From Brugia malayi (Eukaryota; Nematoda; Chromadorea; Rhabditida; Onchocercidae), in contig NW_025062476.1 of NCBI RefSeq assembly GCF_000002995.4, positions 3,963,001 to 4,027,000 of the forward strand: a stretch of DNA of 64,000 nucleotides, given 5' to 3'. Below the pieces are notes generated by a model, which ran no database searches, was not told the origin of the DNA, and was given only the letters and a program-made list of their open reading frames with translations. Each line of letters begins with the position of its first letter. The first letter of the stretch is position 1. A program made the position numbers and the translations under genes. Shown piece by piece: positions 39,225 through 52,014 of this stretch.

Positions 39225-40243
39225 GATAGCCATTGTATGTTGTTTAATTTTCTGCTATCTTTCAAATAATTTAAAATGATACGATTTATTATGAATATTT
39301 AACGATTTATTATTGGTAGTTAAATAGAGGATAAATTATTGGAAATGATCCGGATGATGAGAGATAATAATGTTGAATGGATGAAAAACCGGTTATTCAT
39401 TTAACCTGATCCATAATTTATTTCAGCTCCAATTCAAACAGTTAAATATCTATTGGTAATTTCTTTTTTTTACTTTTCTCCTATGTCTATCAATAATTAA
39501 AACTGGATTTATAAAATTGACAAAATGTAAAAGTGTTTATGCTATACAGAAAACACTCTTTTTCATTTTTTTCGTGTATGTACTTTTTTTTCTCTTTCAG
39601 TTTTTATAATTTATTGAAAAAAAAAAAAAAAAATCGTGAGTGTCAAATGTCCTGATGCGGAAGTAGTGGTGATGGCATTTATCAAAGTACTTTTAAACTA
39701 TTCAACAGTGACAAATTTATTTGATAATTTGACTACAATGAATAATTCTAATTGAATTCGTTTAAATGAATTCAGTAAAAAAGAATCGATAATTTGTGTT
39801 TGTTTGCATTTTTTAAAGAAGCTAAGCCTAGAAAAATGAAAATAATATTTGTATCTAGTTATTTATTTTATTTACTTATTATAATTGCAATTACTATTGC
39901 TTTTATTTTTAGGCGTGATAATTTTTGTTTTATTTTTTTTGAAAAGAAAAGTAAAATAAATTAAAGAAAAAATTTTTAATTTTAATAAGCCGTATTATTT
40001 GAAATGAAACTAACAACAGCTTGCATCAGCATTGCCTGGAATGAGCCAAATATCTTTTTGTAAACATCGAGAAGTTTTGCTCTTAAGAGTTGTTCCATGG
40101 ATCACTTGTCGAGAATGTTCCCGACATCTTGGATTCAAAATATCACAATCAATTTGCTGACTATTCACAAGTAATGCAAACCGATGTGGACAAAATGGTA
40201 AAAGAAGCCAAATGGTAGTAGTAATAATAATTTGTAGTAGCAT
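35720..40243 (-). CDS. Secreted cysteine-rich protein, family not recognised
   Basis: Exons 40243-40015, 38461-38215, 37491-37372, 37046-36920, 36508-36309, 35840-35720 close in phase to 347 aa. The N-terminus (MLLQIIITTTIWLLLPFC, then LLVN) is a signal peptide; no other membrane span is seen. The body holds many cysteines, for example DCDILNPRCRE, KLPGCFNIEIKNIRVLD, CQNASSNGCGGYGNNCYYC with NICESLHHLQE, ISCPKYPGF, EFCFNDW and DCQFDFFQ, then an ordered helical basic part (RRKRIKETLIEENIRKELEE) and a cysteine-containing end (ISCIRVTFDVCERV ... LTCF). NAS is a possible N-glycosylation site. This fits an extracellular disulfide-bonded protein. I could not place it in a named family; it is probably nematode-restricted. 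The ATG is the first in frame after a TTATCAG acceptor. Confidence 0.82.
39154..39223. repeat. (ATT)n microsatellite, about 23 copies
   Basis: Uninterrupted ATT/TTA trinucleotide run inside the first intron of the secreted cysteine-rich gene. Smaller related low-complexity stretches lie near 40240-40300 (TGA/TCA), 41895-41990 and 62640-62830. Confidence 0.95.
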
Positions 40244-40299
40244 AAATGATAACGATGATAACGATGATGGTGATGTCAATGATGATGTTGATGATGAAA

Positions 40300-40305
40300 C
40301 TGATA
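40300..40305 (-). promoter_or_regulatory. Candidate spliced-leader acceptor (TATCAG)
   Basis: Minus-strand TTTTATCAG. RNA would start at 40299, with a 56-base leader of mostly TCA repeats before the ATG at 40243. Positional inference. Confidence 0.4.
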
Positions 40306-42418
40306 AAAGTGGCAATATCAGATATGTTTATATTTAAAATTGTGAGATTGGTAAATAATAAATGTTTGCGGATGTATTGAAATTATTTGCGAATAAATTC
40401 TTGATTGAAATAATATACGCGTTTTTTGCTCTTAAAATAGGTAATTTTCTTAATTGGCAGTTTAGGAATAAAAACAAATTGTCAATAAAAAAGCAATTTA
40501 GTAAACTAAAGCAAAAAGGAATAATAAATAACAGCAGGAAAGCAATAATATGATATCAGGATAATATAATATCAAGTAAGTAATAATATAATATCAGGAA
40601 AACAGCAATACACTATTCGCAAGTGTGAATAAATTCTAATTTGTTTTGGCTAATTTAATAAGCCAAACAAATTTTCTTTCTAATAATAATTTACCAATTA
40701 ATTAATATTTTGAGCATAGCAATACTAATGATAATTGGAAACAGTAGCAACCAATTGATTTAACTGATAGCAATAATAGAAATGATAACAATAATATAAA
40801 CGATAATAACAGAAATAATGACAGTTTGTTGTAGTAAAAACTATGTTAATAGTAACACTGATAATATTGATAATGATGATTTATTGTTTGGTGTGATTAA
40901 AAATAACCAACAAAAAGTCAAAAAAAAAAAATAGTAAAATTAGAGTAATCACCAATAGTTTGAGTAATAACTAACGTTAATACTTATTTAAATTAATAAT
41001 ATAACAGATAAATTTTAGTATAGAAGAAGATTAATTTCAATTGAATGTTACAACATCACTCGTTTACTGTGTTTGCATAAACACATATTATCCATATGAA
41101 TTTTAAATTATGAAATCATCATCATCACCATCATCAGTAATGAGTAATCAACATAACCCATACTCTAAACCGGTATTTCATATGATATGATTACAATTAA
41201 ATTCATTGGCTGTCATCTGTTGAGGTAGAGATTATGAATTGTGAAAAAGTTTTGAAATTATATTTAAATATGACAAAAAAAAAAAAAAAAAAACGAATTA
41301 AAAATTACAATTGTGAATGTAGAAAAACCAAAATTAATGTAAAATTAATTCCAATTTTCGAAAGAAGCAAAAAATTACAACGAAAATATTAATTATCATT
41401 TAATCCAATCTATGAAATGCTATTATCCTTCATTTTTTTCTTTTTTTTACTTCGTTACTATTTTGAAATTTTACTTTTTTATTTGAATTATCGTTGTAAT
41501 ATTATTGGAATAAATACATTCCCTTATCAATTATATGATTAATTTTTAATTAATTTTTTCGTTATTGGTTTCGACTGCATAAAATAACTTTTCATAGCTT
41601 TTAATAAAAGCAAAAAATAAAACGATTGTTAATTTTTTTTCTTTTCTTTTTTGCTTTTCATTGTTACACTTTTTTTTGCAATAAATTATCTGATCATAGC
41701 ATTATTATCAAAGAAAGAAATTTAAAAAAGTGACCAATGGTCAACAAGTGTGCTGTTTAGCTTAAATTACCAAATTTCCTTTTTTTTTTTAATTTTGATT
41801 TGTGATTTATTCTTATTTCAGCTATTTTTTTTAAAGCATAGCTGCCAATGCATTTTTATATTTTATTAGCGCAACAAAATTTTAATACTTTATTATGATT
41901 ATTATTGTTATTATTATTATTATTATTATCGTCATCGTTACTGTTGTTGTTATTGCTATTGTTTTTGTTGTTGACATTATTGTTATCGTTTTAATTATTT
42001 TTCGTTTATCCTTTCCTATCATTTATCACTTCTTGACGAATGTTGTGTAACATCCAAATTAATTGACGGTAGCTTAAAATTATTTCTTTTATATTTTACA
42101 AATAAATTTTTTTTTTAAAAAAAAAATCATTTTTCTTCTGAATGAAGATTTATGAAATATTATAATAGAAAGTGCTTTCAGATCAGGTCCATTTTTTAAA
42201 AGTCCAATTTCTACTTTAGTTATTTACCCGTATGTACTTTTATTGTCGTTATTCCATCACTTTTTTTTTTACCATACTTAGAAATAAAAATAAAAAAAAA
42301 AACTTTTAAAGTATTAATTACAGGTGTGAGAAAAAACACAAAGTCAATATTCTTTTATAAACAATAGCTATTTCAACTTTAATTTTTCATTTTTAATTTT
42401 TTTTTAAATTACCAATAT
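40306..42418. other. Intergenic region between secreted-protein and SLC26 genes
   Basis: Very AT-rich, with many A or T runs and ATT/TGTT low-complexity stretches (41895-41990). A minus-strand AATAAA (TTTATT at 42239-42244) lies about 175 bases past the SLC26 stop and is its likely poly(A) signal. No gene supported; a 26-residue serine-rich plus frame at 41110-41190 is too short to call. Confidence 0.45.
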
Positions 42419-42729
42419 TTATAAGAATAAAAACAAACAAACCATAATTTTGCTTGGAATTGTTTCAACACTACCACCAAAACGAATATCTTGTTGTTGT
42501 TCATATTGTGCTTGTGCAACAGCATCTTGCAATGATACAAACATGTAACTTTTCGGCACATGCTCATAAAAGTGTGAATTCTCGAACATTTGACGTACTG
42601 CTACTTAAATACATCACTTCTTGTAATATATTCAACATTTTTTTTTTTTTTTTCATATTTATGATTTCAATTATAACTTGAACATCAATATTCGAAAAAA
42701 TATATCAAAAAAATATTGAATATTAAAAA

Positions 42730-42761
<32 letters not shown>

Positions 42762-45700
42762 CGAAATAAAACAAATTTTTTTCTCATTCCTCTCATTTAT
42801 TCTTATTGATAATTTTTATCATTAAAAAAATTATAGCTAAATTTATACAAATAACATATATGTAAGATGAAATAAATTTATTATCTTGTCATGAATTAAA
42901 AGATTTTTTGTTTATAATTACTTTTAATGCTTTCTTTTTTCTTTTTTTTTTAAATTCATTTCAAAAATATATAACTTACAACAATATTTCTGTTATAGCA
43001 AACGATAAAATACATTGTTCTATCATAAATAACCTTTACAACAGGCGAAAAATACAGTAATATTAATAGCTTTGTAGTCAGCATGCGCTCGTGCTAATGC
43101 ATCAACGCCCATTAAATCGATGTAAGGAAATGACGAGCAGTCGACAATAATGTGTGTTAATTGAATTAAATCTTCTGATTCCTCATTTCTTTCAATATTT
43201 CGCTTTGATGGATGAATGCAATGTCGTCGTACTGTCAACTCTAATAAATAAATTTGCTTACAGTAATTCGATATTACAGTAAGTTTTCTTATTTGGAAAA
43301 AAAAAAAAAAAAAAAAACGATGATAAAAAGAAGAAAGAAATAGAATTTAAAAAATAATATCAGAAATTGTCTAAATATTAAATTTTGGAAAGATTATTTT
43401 CTTGGAAAAATATAAAAAATTTTACATCAATAAATTGTATTTGAAACATTTATTGCTGAAAACATATAAATAAATAAATTTAAAAATAAGCAAAAAAAAA
43501 AAAAAAAGAAAATTAAAATGAACAAATGAATGAATGAAAATACACTAATTTGATTGATAAATATGATAAATAAATCTAAGTAAATAAATAAAGAAAAAAA
43601 AAGGCTAAAAATGAGTGATATTAGTAAACAAATAATTTGGCATTATTTATTAATAATCTCTCAAAATAAACTTACGGATTTCTTCATCTCTATTCAAATT
43701 TTCATCTTTTTCATTACCAATATCATCTGTGGCTTTTTTCTTCTGATTAACTGTTTGCTTAAGTTTTGCTACAATATTTAATGGATCAAGGCCTGTTGCG
43801 CTAAAATGAAATGGAAATAAAAAAGAAACTAACAAATTAAGCAAAAAAAAAGGAATTCAGAAATCTAATCAAAATAATAAAATAAATAATTATGATTTAT
43901 CAATTCATTTCTTATCATTGTAATCTTAATTTATGTAACTAATTTGCAAATTTCAATTCGAGAATTAACATTTTTTCCTATTTTTCTTACTAATGCCAAA
44001 AAAAAAAAAAAAAAAAACGAAAACAATTATGCAAATTAGAAAATAAAAACCTATGCATGCTTGATAAGAATAATTCAGCATTTGCAAAATACAATGGTGC
44101 ATCGAATCGAAATACTTTAATACCCGAAATTTCCATAGCTGCACGATAATGGCCAATACCTTTGAAATCTGATGTCCCCGGAATGCGTCCCATGCATGTA
44201 CTTTCTGCCCTTAATCATTTATTTCTTATTTTTATTATAAATTATTAGAAATTTAACTTTGATGCAAAAAAATTTTTTTTTGTTAATCGTAGAATATAAA
44301 ATGAACCAAAAATGTTTTTAAAATAATCAAATATAAAAAAAAAAAGGAATAAAACATAGTTTGCTTATAATTTGATTTTATCAAATTTAAGAATTAGGAA
44401 ATAATTTTTAAGAACCCCAAAATTCAAATTTGTCTATGTTAGTTAAATTTGAATAATATAATGTGATAATGAAGCAATAATGCAAAAGATCAAAATATCA
44501 AATCTTTCTATTCATTTTTTTTTTTTTTTCATTTTAAATATATAAATGAAAATTTTCTTTCTTAAATATATAAATTTATTCAACCAATTACTAAATTAAG
44601 TTTTTTTAAAAATATTTATCAACTTAAAAAATTTTCAATGAATTATACAAAATTAAAACTATTATATAAATTTGATTATTCTAGTTACCATTGTGATCGT
44701 AAGACGACAGTAAGAAGCGCAAAAACAACACCAATTGCAAGTCCAATATTAACATTTATTAGAACAACTGCTGTGAATGTTACCAAAAAAATAAACTAAA
44801 AAAGAATAAATATTGAATTTATTTTAGAAAAAAATCAAAATTAAATCTTTTTTTTAACTTTGATTTCATCAATTTTTTTCTTAGCTTTTCACTTCCGCCT
44901 AATTCCAATTAAACATTTTAGCTAAAGCAGTAAATATTTTTAAAAGATTATGAAATAATTCAAGATAAATAAATGAAATGAAACTTCAATCAAATTTTCG
45001 AAAAGAAAAATAATGAAATTTGAAAATGAAATGAAATTTCAAATGTTAGCATAGCAAAACGAACAAAATCAACGGTTGATTCTTGAAAAAGCACACGTGA
45101 CCAACATATTTTCAGGTATAATTCTTTCATAGCAACCACAACAATACATGATAATATAGTCTAAATATTAAGTATGTATTTACTTAATTGCTTATTCATT
45201 TATTTTTGATTCGTATTTCATTTTTCAATATGATAGCATCTTTGCTTGCATTATTAAAAGTGTCATCATCTATCAGTATAAATGCATAATCACAACGGCC
45301 ATTATGAATATATTAAAACTAATAGTGACACTATTTAATTTTCTTCTTTCAATTTAATGAACCAGTATTTTACACAAAATTTAAAATGTGATCATTTCAT
45401 TTTATTGCTTCCTTCATGTTTATCATTATAGTATTTGATTAGTACCAAAATATCACAATATCATACCTTAGGTAAATATTTGAATAGAGGTGCAGCTCCA
45501 TATGCAATAATTACTAATATTAATACTACTACTAATGTTGTTAGCTGAAATAGCAATTATTTTAGTTGTAGAACTATCAATCCGAAAATTGGAAATCCAA
45601 TATTTTTCCTTTTCACTTTTTCCAAAATTATTATCAAACCTATTATTATTTCAATAGAAAACATTTTGACACCTGTGATTTTGTGCCCAATCGTGCACTT

Positions 45701-48700
45701 GTTACTGTCCTACTTAATGATGAACCACCAGCAAAACAACCAAAGAATGATGCGACAATATGCATTGTACCCAATGCCAGCCATTCCTTTAAAAAATTTA
45801 CCAAAAAAGGAATAAAAAGCTGATCAAACTTTAGTAAGTTAAATAATATGAAAATTATTAAAAATTTTAAAGAATATTTTAAGTAATTAATAATTAATAG
45901 TGCTAAAGTAATTAAACAATACATTACTAATGAAAATTAATGCAAATTTAAAAAATCATTAATTTGTGAAAAAGCAACAATTAGTCAAAGAAATTATTAA
46001 TCGTAAAAAAATAATTGTTAATGTTTAGATAAAATGAACTGAGGAAAAAGTTTCAGTTTAATAGATTAATACTATTTCAAAAAGAAAATGAAATTAATAC
46101 CTGACTGAAAATTTAACTTTAAAAGTAATTAATACCTGGTTTACGTTAATCTGGTACTTATACTCTTTGGCAATTAGTTTTGCAAGTGCAATATGTATGA
46201 CAAATGATACAATAGCAATTGAAAAAGCAGAAAAAATGATCAGTCCGGTTTTGTTGAAATCCGGAAGAAATGGTGCACGCATTCCGGCATCAACATCACC
46301 AACAATTTGCAAATGTAAATCTAGCGGTGTTTCGTTTGCAAAATAGCACAAAGAAATAGAAAATATTACCTATAAAAGAATTTACGAAAAAAAGAAGTTT
46401 AATGAATTAATTTAAAGTTATTTTTATAAATTGTTTTAATTTTTTGAATTTTAGCTTATTTTGGTAAAAAGAGCATAAAACGACTAATTTTTTCAATATT
46501 TCATCCTACTCATGTTTTAGTTTCCTAATCATAATAAAAATTTTACAATTTGCTACTTTAAAGTGATATTGGAAGACTTTCCATTATTACTAAGAGTGCA
46601 AAATTTATGACTGAATGACTGATTATTAATCTCTAAATGAAATAATTCCGAGATTTGTAACATATAGCTATGTTCCGGAATGACTTTTACAGTTTTTAAA
46701 ATTCATCGTCCAATTTATTAATAATTAATTTAAATTAATTATTAGGTAAGTAATCAAAAATAACAGTGCTTGAAACGGAGCAGTAATGATATTTACCAGA
46801 AGGAATTCCATTGGAAATTTCGTTTTCGTCCACGGTTTAACAATCGGATCAATGATCAGTTTTGATATTAACAGAGACAGAATACAGATAACGGTACAAA
46901 GGAATGTATGCAGTTGAAGTGTACGGATATTCCGGACGAAACAAATTAGGAACTGGAAAAAGAGAGAGTAAAAGAGTACTTTTATTTTTTTTTTTAGCTA
47001 TGCATAAAATATTTAAGTACAAAATATTTTTTGGTTGTTATAGGTTTTCCACGCGGAGTAGTTAATAAATGTCATCATTTCTGCATACACGCTAACTCAC
47101 GTATTTTTGCGTACGTATCTTATGCATACAGGAAGATAATAAAGTTGATGATAAAAAAGATAATACTCTTAGAGGGAAATTTTTGATAAAATTTTATTTT
47201 ACAAAGTGATTGTGCTACCTATAACTAAAGAAGTTGTGTAACATCGATTGATATCGATTTATGGTTGAAAAAAACGACAAAAAATTTAATGAATGCTTAT
47301 TTAATTAAAAAAAAAATAAACGAAATATGTGATTTATGCTTAGACAGCATGTGTAGCTAAAAAAATGCAAATATTTTGTTTTCTTAAAATTTGAAATCAT
47401 ACTTTAATACAATTTAACAATGTAAATAAAATGTGATAAATTAACGATACAATTTTACATTAAAAATGTTGTAATTAAGTAAACATTTTTAAAATTTTGG
47501 AAACTCACTCGAACAATTCCAAACATTTCAGATGTGTGCGGTACATTTTTAACACCAGTCATTGTTTGAAGTTGACTAGCAAGGACATGTACCGCTGCAC
47601 CAGATGTTAATCCTTCCACTAATTGATCAGATAACCAAACAGCTAATAAACCAGCATTTAAAAGTCCTAAGATAACCTAAAAAAAAAATAAATAAATAAA
47701 TAATAAAAAATAAAAATTATATGCTATGTTAGATAAAATAGAAAGTTTAATTTTAGTAACTTTTAAAATGAAAAAAAAAAATGCAAATTTATAAAGATTA
47801 GAAAGGTTAGAAAACAATTTAAAAGATTATATTAATAACCTGTATTATACCAACAAAAAATGCAATCAATGATGATAATTGAATGGCTTTTTCTACATCT
47901 GGTTTTTGAGTGATTTTTGAGCAACAAAGTCGATCTGTTTTATTATATGTTAGCATTGGTTCAGTTAATGATTGCTCAATTACCGATCCAACCATCATAG
48001 AAATTATTGCAAAAGCACCTGAGAAAAAAATTTTTTCATTTTTCATTCCTTCATGAAAATATTGGAATGAAATAAATGGAAGCAAAAAAAAAAAAAGGAA
48101 TTGCATTATTATTATTATGAATTCAAAGATTGGAAATATTTCTGATAAACAAAAAACTTTTTTAATATTATTTGATTAAAATAATCGTAACCAACCGGTA
48201 GATGCATGTCGTGATGTTCCAAGAAAAACATAGATTAATGGTCCAATGATACCTGTATAGATACCATATATGGGTGGTATACCAACCATTAAACCATATG
48301 CAAGACCTATATAAATTGATTGTCTCTCAGATAATAGCACTGCAGTCTAACACTTAATTGATTGATGATAAAAGTAGGATTAATTATTACCTTGTGGAAT
48401 ATAAATAATTGATATCATAATGCCATTGATAATATCTCGTAATAAATCTTCATGCCAATTATATGTTGGAAGCCAAGCAACAATTGGTAATCGATTCTAA
48501 ATTTCTTCGTGATGTGCAGTATATTTTGTTAGTGATAATAATTTATCATAATTATATGTAATAAATAAAATTTACGTAAACTTACCTTCAAAAAATTCAT
48601 CCATTCTAAACTTCGCCATGTTTTCATAATTTTTATCTGATAAATTATTTTTCTTGCTATTGATAAATTGGTCTGAAAACTTAAATTTTTATTTAATTAT

Positions 48701-50326
48701 ACAGAAAAGAAATGAAATGAAATTCGTTTATTTTTGCATTAAATTTTTATTATTTCAGGCTTAAATGTTGGAAAAATATCATTGTTCTCTGTATCAAATA
48801 TCTAATAATTTAATTGGATTTATTTCAATTGAAATACTATTATGCAATTTACGAAGGAACGATAACATTGCCGGAATTTAGATTTTTTTTTTTTGATTAT
48901 TTTACCCGTCGATAACCATGCTTTTTATCAAACTGTTCCTGATTTATTGCAGGTCTGCGTTCCGTTTTTAAAGTTAATTGCATTTCCGATTTCTGCCTGC
49001 TAAAAATATATTTATAAAAGGCAACAATCAAAATTATAATGAATAATTGCTAAATGTGAAGCAAAATGTGAGTAAAAAGATTGTAAGTTCAGAAGTATTT
49101 GTACATTAAAATTTTTAATTACTAATCAGATTCATACGCTGTTGATAATTCTTCTCGAGAAGCTTTTATTTGTGATTTCTGTGATTGTGTAATATCTTCC
49201 TTCATTAATTTTTTCCCATTTTTTACATATTTTGTCATTTTACGATTCAAATTTTTTCCATCAGAAGAATACATCGCTATAAACAATTAACATTTTAACT
49301 AAATTAATCAATTCAATTTCAAATTAACCTTACAGATGATTGGTTGTTTGAGAATTTAGAAAGACAATATTGAAAACAATAAAGGATTGCAAGGGCAAAT
49401 TTGAAAAATTGAAATTTGAAATTAAAAATTAATGTGATGGCTATTTCATAAAAATGACATTTAATTCTGGAGATCTCTCAAATATGACATGATTCATAAT
49501 CTTTTCACTAAATAAAATCTCGAATATTTTTTTATATGCTTTAAATTAATTTGGCAGTCTGTATCGTAAATCTTTCTTCATAAAGAAATTGATTTCATTT
49601 TGATGAAATTGATTTGTGCTCGAAAAAGTAATACAACTATCAGGCAGTGCTACATGAATTCCGGGTAATCACGAATAGTATACGATGGTTATACTTACTA
49701 TTCTGTATAATCATTGTATTCTTACCGTCATTCTACGTCGATGATTTCAGCTAGAATTTTATGTCTAGTGAAATAAATTGTAATGAGAAGAAATTAATAT
49801 TTTCATATATTATAAAAAATCCATTTTGTAAGGATAAAATTATAATTGATATTATTAATTGAAATATTATAAAAAATCCATTTTGTAAGAATAAAATTAT
49901 AATTGATATTATTAATTGAAATATTATAAAAAATCTATTTTGTAAGAATAAAATTATAATTGATATTATTAATTGAAATATGCAATTTTGTATACTATTA
50001 CTCGAATTGCAGCACTAAAGATTAAGTTAAGTTTGTATTTAAAAGTTAATGAAAAAATAAAGCTTTTCAAATTTTCAACAAACTGTCGCTTTATTAATTT
50101 CCATTATTAAATTGAAGAATAAACTGAAAAAGGCATGAAATTTGGAATTCTAATTTGCAGCTATCATACTTGAATCTGTAAATGATGATTCGAATGGAAG
50201 ATTTTCCGTTTCCGGCACTTTTGCTTCCACTGATGGCAAATTGCGCTCAACTTTTTTTATCACTTTCACGGCCTCAGTATTTATTTCAGATATCTCTTGG
50301 CCAAGTCGCTTTTTTTGCTTGGCCAT
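42419..50326 (-). CDS. SLC26 (sulfate permease family, sulp) anion transporter
   Basis: 18 exons, phases closing, 837 aa: 50326-50170, 49276-49123, 48999-48906, 48672-48586, 48496-48391, 48306-48196, 48018-47840, 47676-47509, 46952-46797, 46369-46136, 45786-45673, 45544-45467, 45160-45065, 44795-44689, 44209-44051, 43800-43676, 43240-43034, 42600-42419. A long charged cytoplasmic N-terminus (about 1-160) ends in RPAINQEQFDKKHGYRR. The membrane part (about 165-610) shows family signatures GLAYGLMVGIPPIYGIYTG, FLGTSRHASTGAFAIISMMV, LSDQLVEGLTSGAAVHVLAS, FFGCFAGGSSLSRT and NVNIGLAIGVVFALL. The C-terminal STAS domain is split by a charged insert (KKKATDDIGNEKDEN) and contains IIVDCSSFPYIDLMGVDAL. 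The family exchanges sulfate, chloride, bicarbonate or oxalate at the plasma membrane; the substrate here is unknown. The final residues VCLFLFL may be read-through: a GTTTGT donor follows ATTATG, so a further exon is possible. Confidence 0.94.
49806..49980. repeat. Tandem repeat, 57-base unit, about 3 copies
   Basis: Units begin at about 49806, 49861 and 49918. Each contains ATTATAAAAAAT, then CATTTTGTAAG, then ATAAAATTATAATTGATATT. The copies differ by single bases. It lies in the first intron of the SLC26 gene. Confidence 0.95.
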
Positions 50327-50345
50327 ATTTCACCTCTACTACTTA

Positions 50346-50351
50346 CTGAAA
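50346..50351 (-). promoter_or_regulatory. Candidate spliced-leader acceptor of SLC26 gene (TTTCAG)
   Basis: Minus-strand TTTTCAG; the RNA would begin at 50345, 19 bases before the ATG at 50326. Positional inference. Confidence 0.5.
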
Positions 50352-52014
50352 ATACTTATTGGAAACAATTCGCGCTCTTCTTATAACAGCAATGCTTCAT
50401 GCAAATTTTTGATTTCAATTTTAAATTTGTAATTTTAATTTAAAAAACAAAATGAAATATGTTAATTTTACTCTTTTTCCTAGAATTACATTTGTTTGAC
50501 TTATTGCAACTCATCGTCTGACGATATCGATTAAGGTTTTAAACAATTTCAATACAAACTTCATTCACATATTTATTTCATAATTTTAATTTACGCATTT
50601 AAACCACGCACTTTTAAATTAATTTTAAATATTTTTCAATCCTTTCTTTAGCTTTTCTAATATTCAGCTTTTACAAAAAAAAAAAAAAAAAAATAAAAGT
50701 CAAAATCTATAATTTAAAAAATTTTTAATTTAAGAAATTAATTTAAAAACGTAAATTTTAAAGTCTAAAAAATTAATTTAGCACCTTTTCAATTAATTTA
50801 ATACAATTTTCTTCATAAGCTACTTCTTCTTTTATGTTTTGAAAGTTTCAATTCTAAGTCAAACTTCTCATAGTAATACAAATTCATAATAGTGTTGTCA
50901 AAACTTTTTTTCATAGCTATTTTTTTTTTTTTTTCGTTGTGTAAAATAAGCAATAAATTAATTTGAATAATACTATAACAAACTAAAGGAAAACTCATTG
51001 GGTAATGCTAGCATTTAAATTTTGCAGTAAATCCAGGATAAATGTTATATCAGAAATTGTAATTTCAATGTTTATTTTTCATTTCATCTCTTTGCTTTAA
51101 TTAATGATTGTTAATTAAGAAAATTTAATTGATGGCTGTAAATTATTACTAAGCCATAAGGAACAAAGCTTATTAAAATTTGCCCGATGAAGAATAAATA
51201 GATAAATATTTGATGAGTCTCAAAAATTGTCGGATATGAAATTGTGACAAACAGAATTAATGGAGTTACTGAGTTATGGATGATGAAGTGCTTTCAAATT
51301 AAAATTTTAAGTTAGAAAATATATGAAAACACTTATTTTGCTACAAATTCAACACAGCAACAAACGAGCATATAAAATATTGGAAAAAAAAGAAATCATA
51401 AAAAAATACAAAGAAAATGAAAAAAATTGAAAGTTTACAACAATGTTCTTAATATTTTGGTATTTTACAAGTACAGTTTAGGTAGCAGTACAATCAATTT
51501 AAAAGAAAATATTTGAAATGATTTAAAAAATTGAAAGATTTCATATTTAAAAGGATTTAAAATTAGAACAAAAGAAGTCTGAATTTTAAAAGCAATGATA
51601 ATTTTACAACTTCATCTGACAATTGTTGAAATGAAAGAATTCGTTCCATGCACTTATGCATTTATCATAGTTATTAATTTAGGGTCAAATGGAGAGGTCA
51701 AATTTTACTCTAATGACCTTTCTTGCAAATAGCCAATGGCTATTTATGCTAATAGATAAAACTGGCAGTTTATTTTATCATTGATTCTTATCATTCTTTT
51801 CGATCGTTACCTGTCAACTTGTTATTTACAATTTAATAATTACAATTGCTTGTCATATTTTAGATTGTTAGATTACTAAAAGAATTTCCAATTAATTAAT
51901 CATACAAAATTTTTTTTTGAATAGTTCCAAAAATTTCATTTTTTTAGAAGTTTTAGAAACCAAATTTGAATTTTATGAAAAAAAAAAAAACAAATTAAAC
52001 AATGAAACAGACTA
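50352..52014. other. Intergenic region upstream of SLC26, downstream of GAS1-like gene
   Basis: AT-rich; presumed SLC26 promoter. A minus-strand AATAAA (TTTATT near 51771) could end the GAS1-like transcript about 240 bases past its stop. No coding frame supported. Confidence 0.45.

Noticed and set aside
41110..41190. Plus-strand ATG frame beginning with a serine run, with a GTATTT donor inside
   Set aside because: Only 26 codons, the serine run comes from a TCA repeat, and no following exon was found.
41221..41228. TGAGGTAG, the seed of let-7 family microRNAs
   Set aside because: No complementary arm lies within 100 bases on either side, so no hairpin; an 8-mer by chance in AT-rich sequence.
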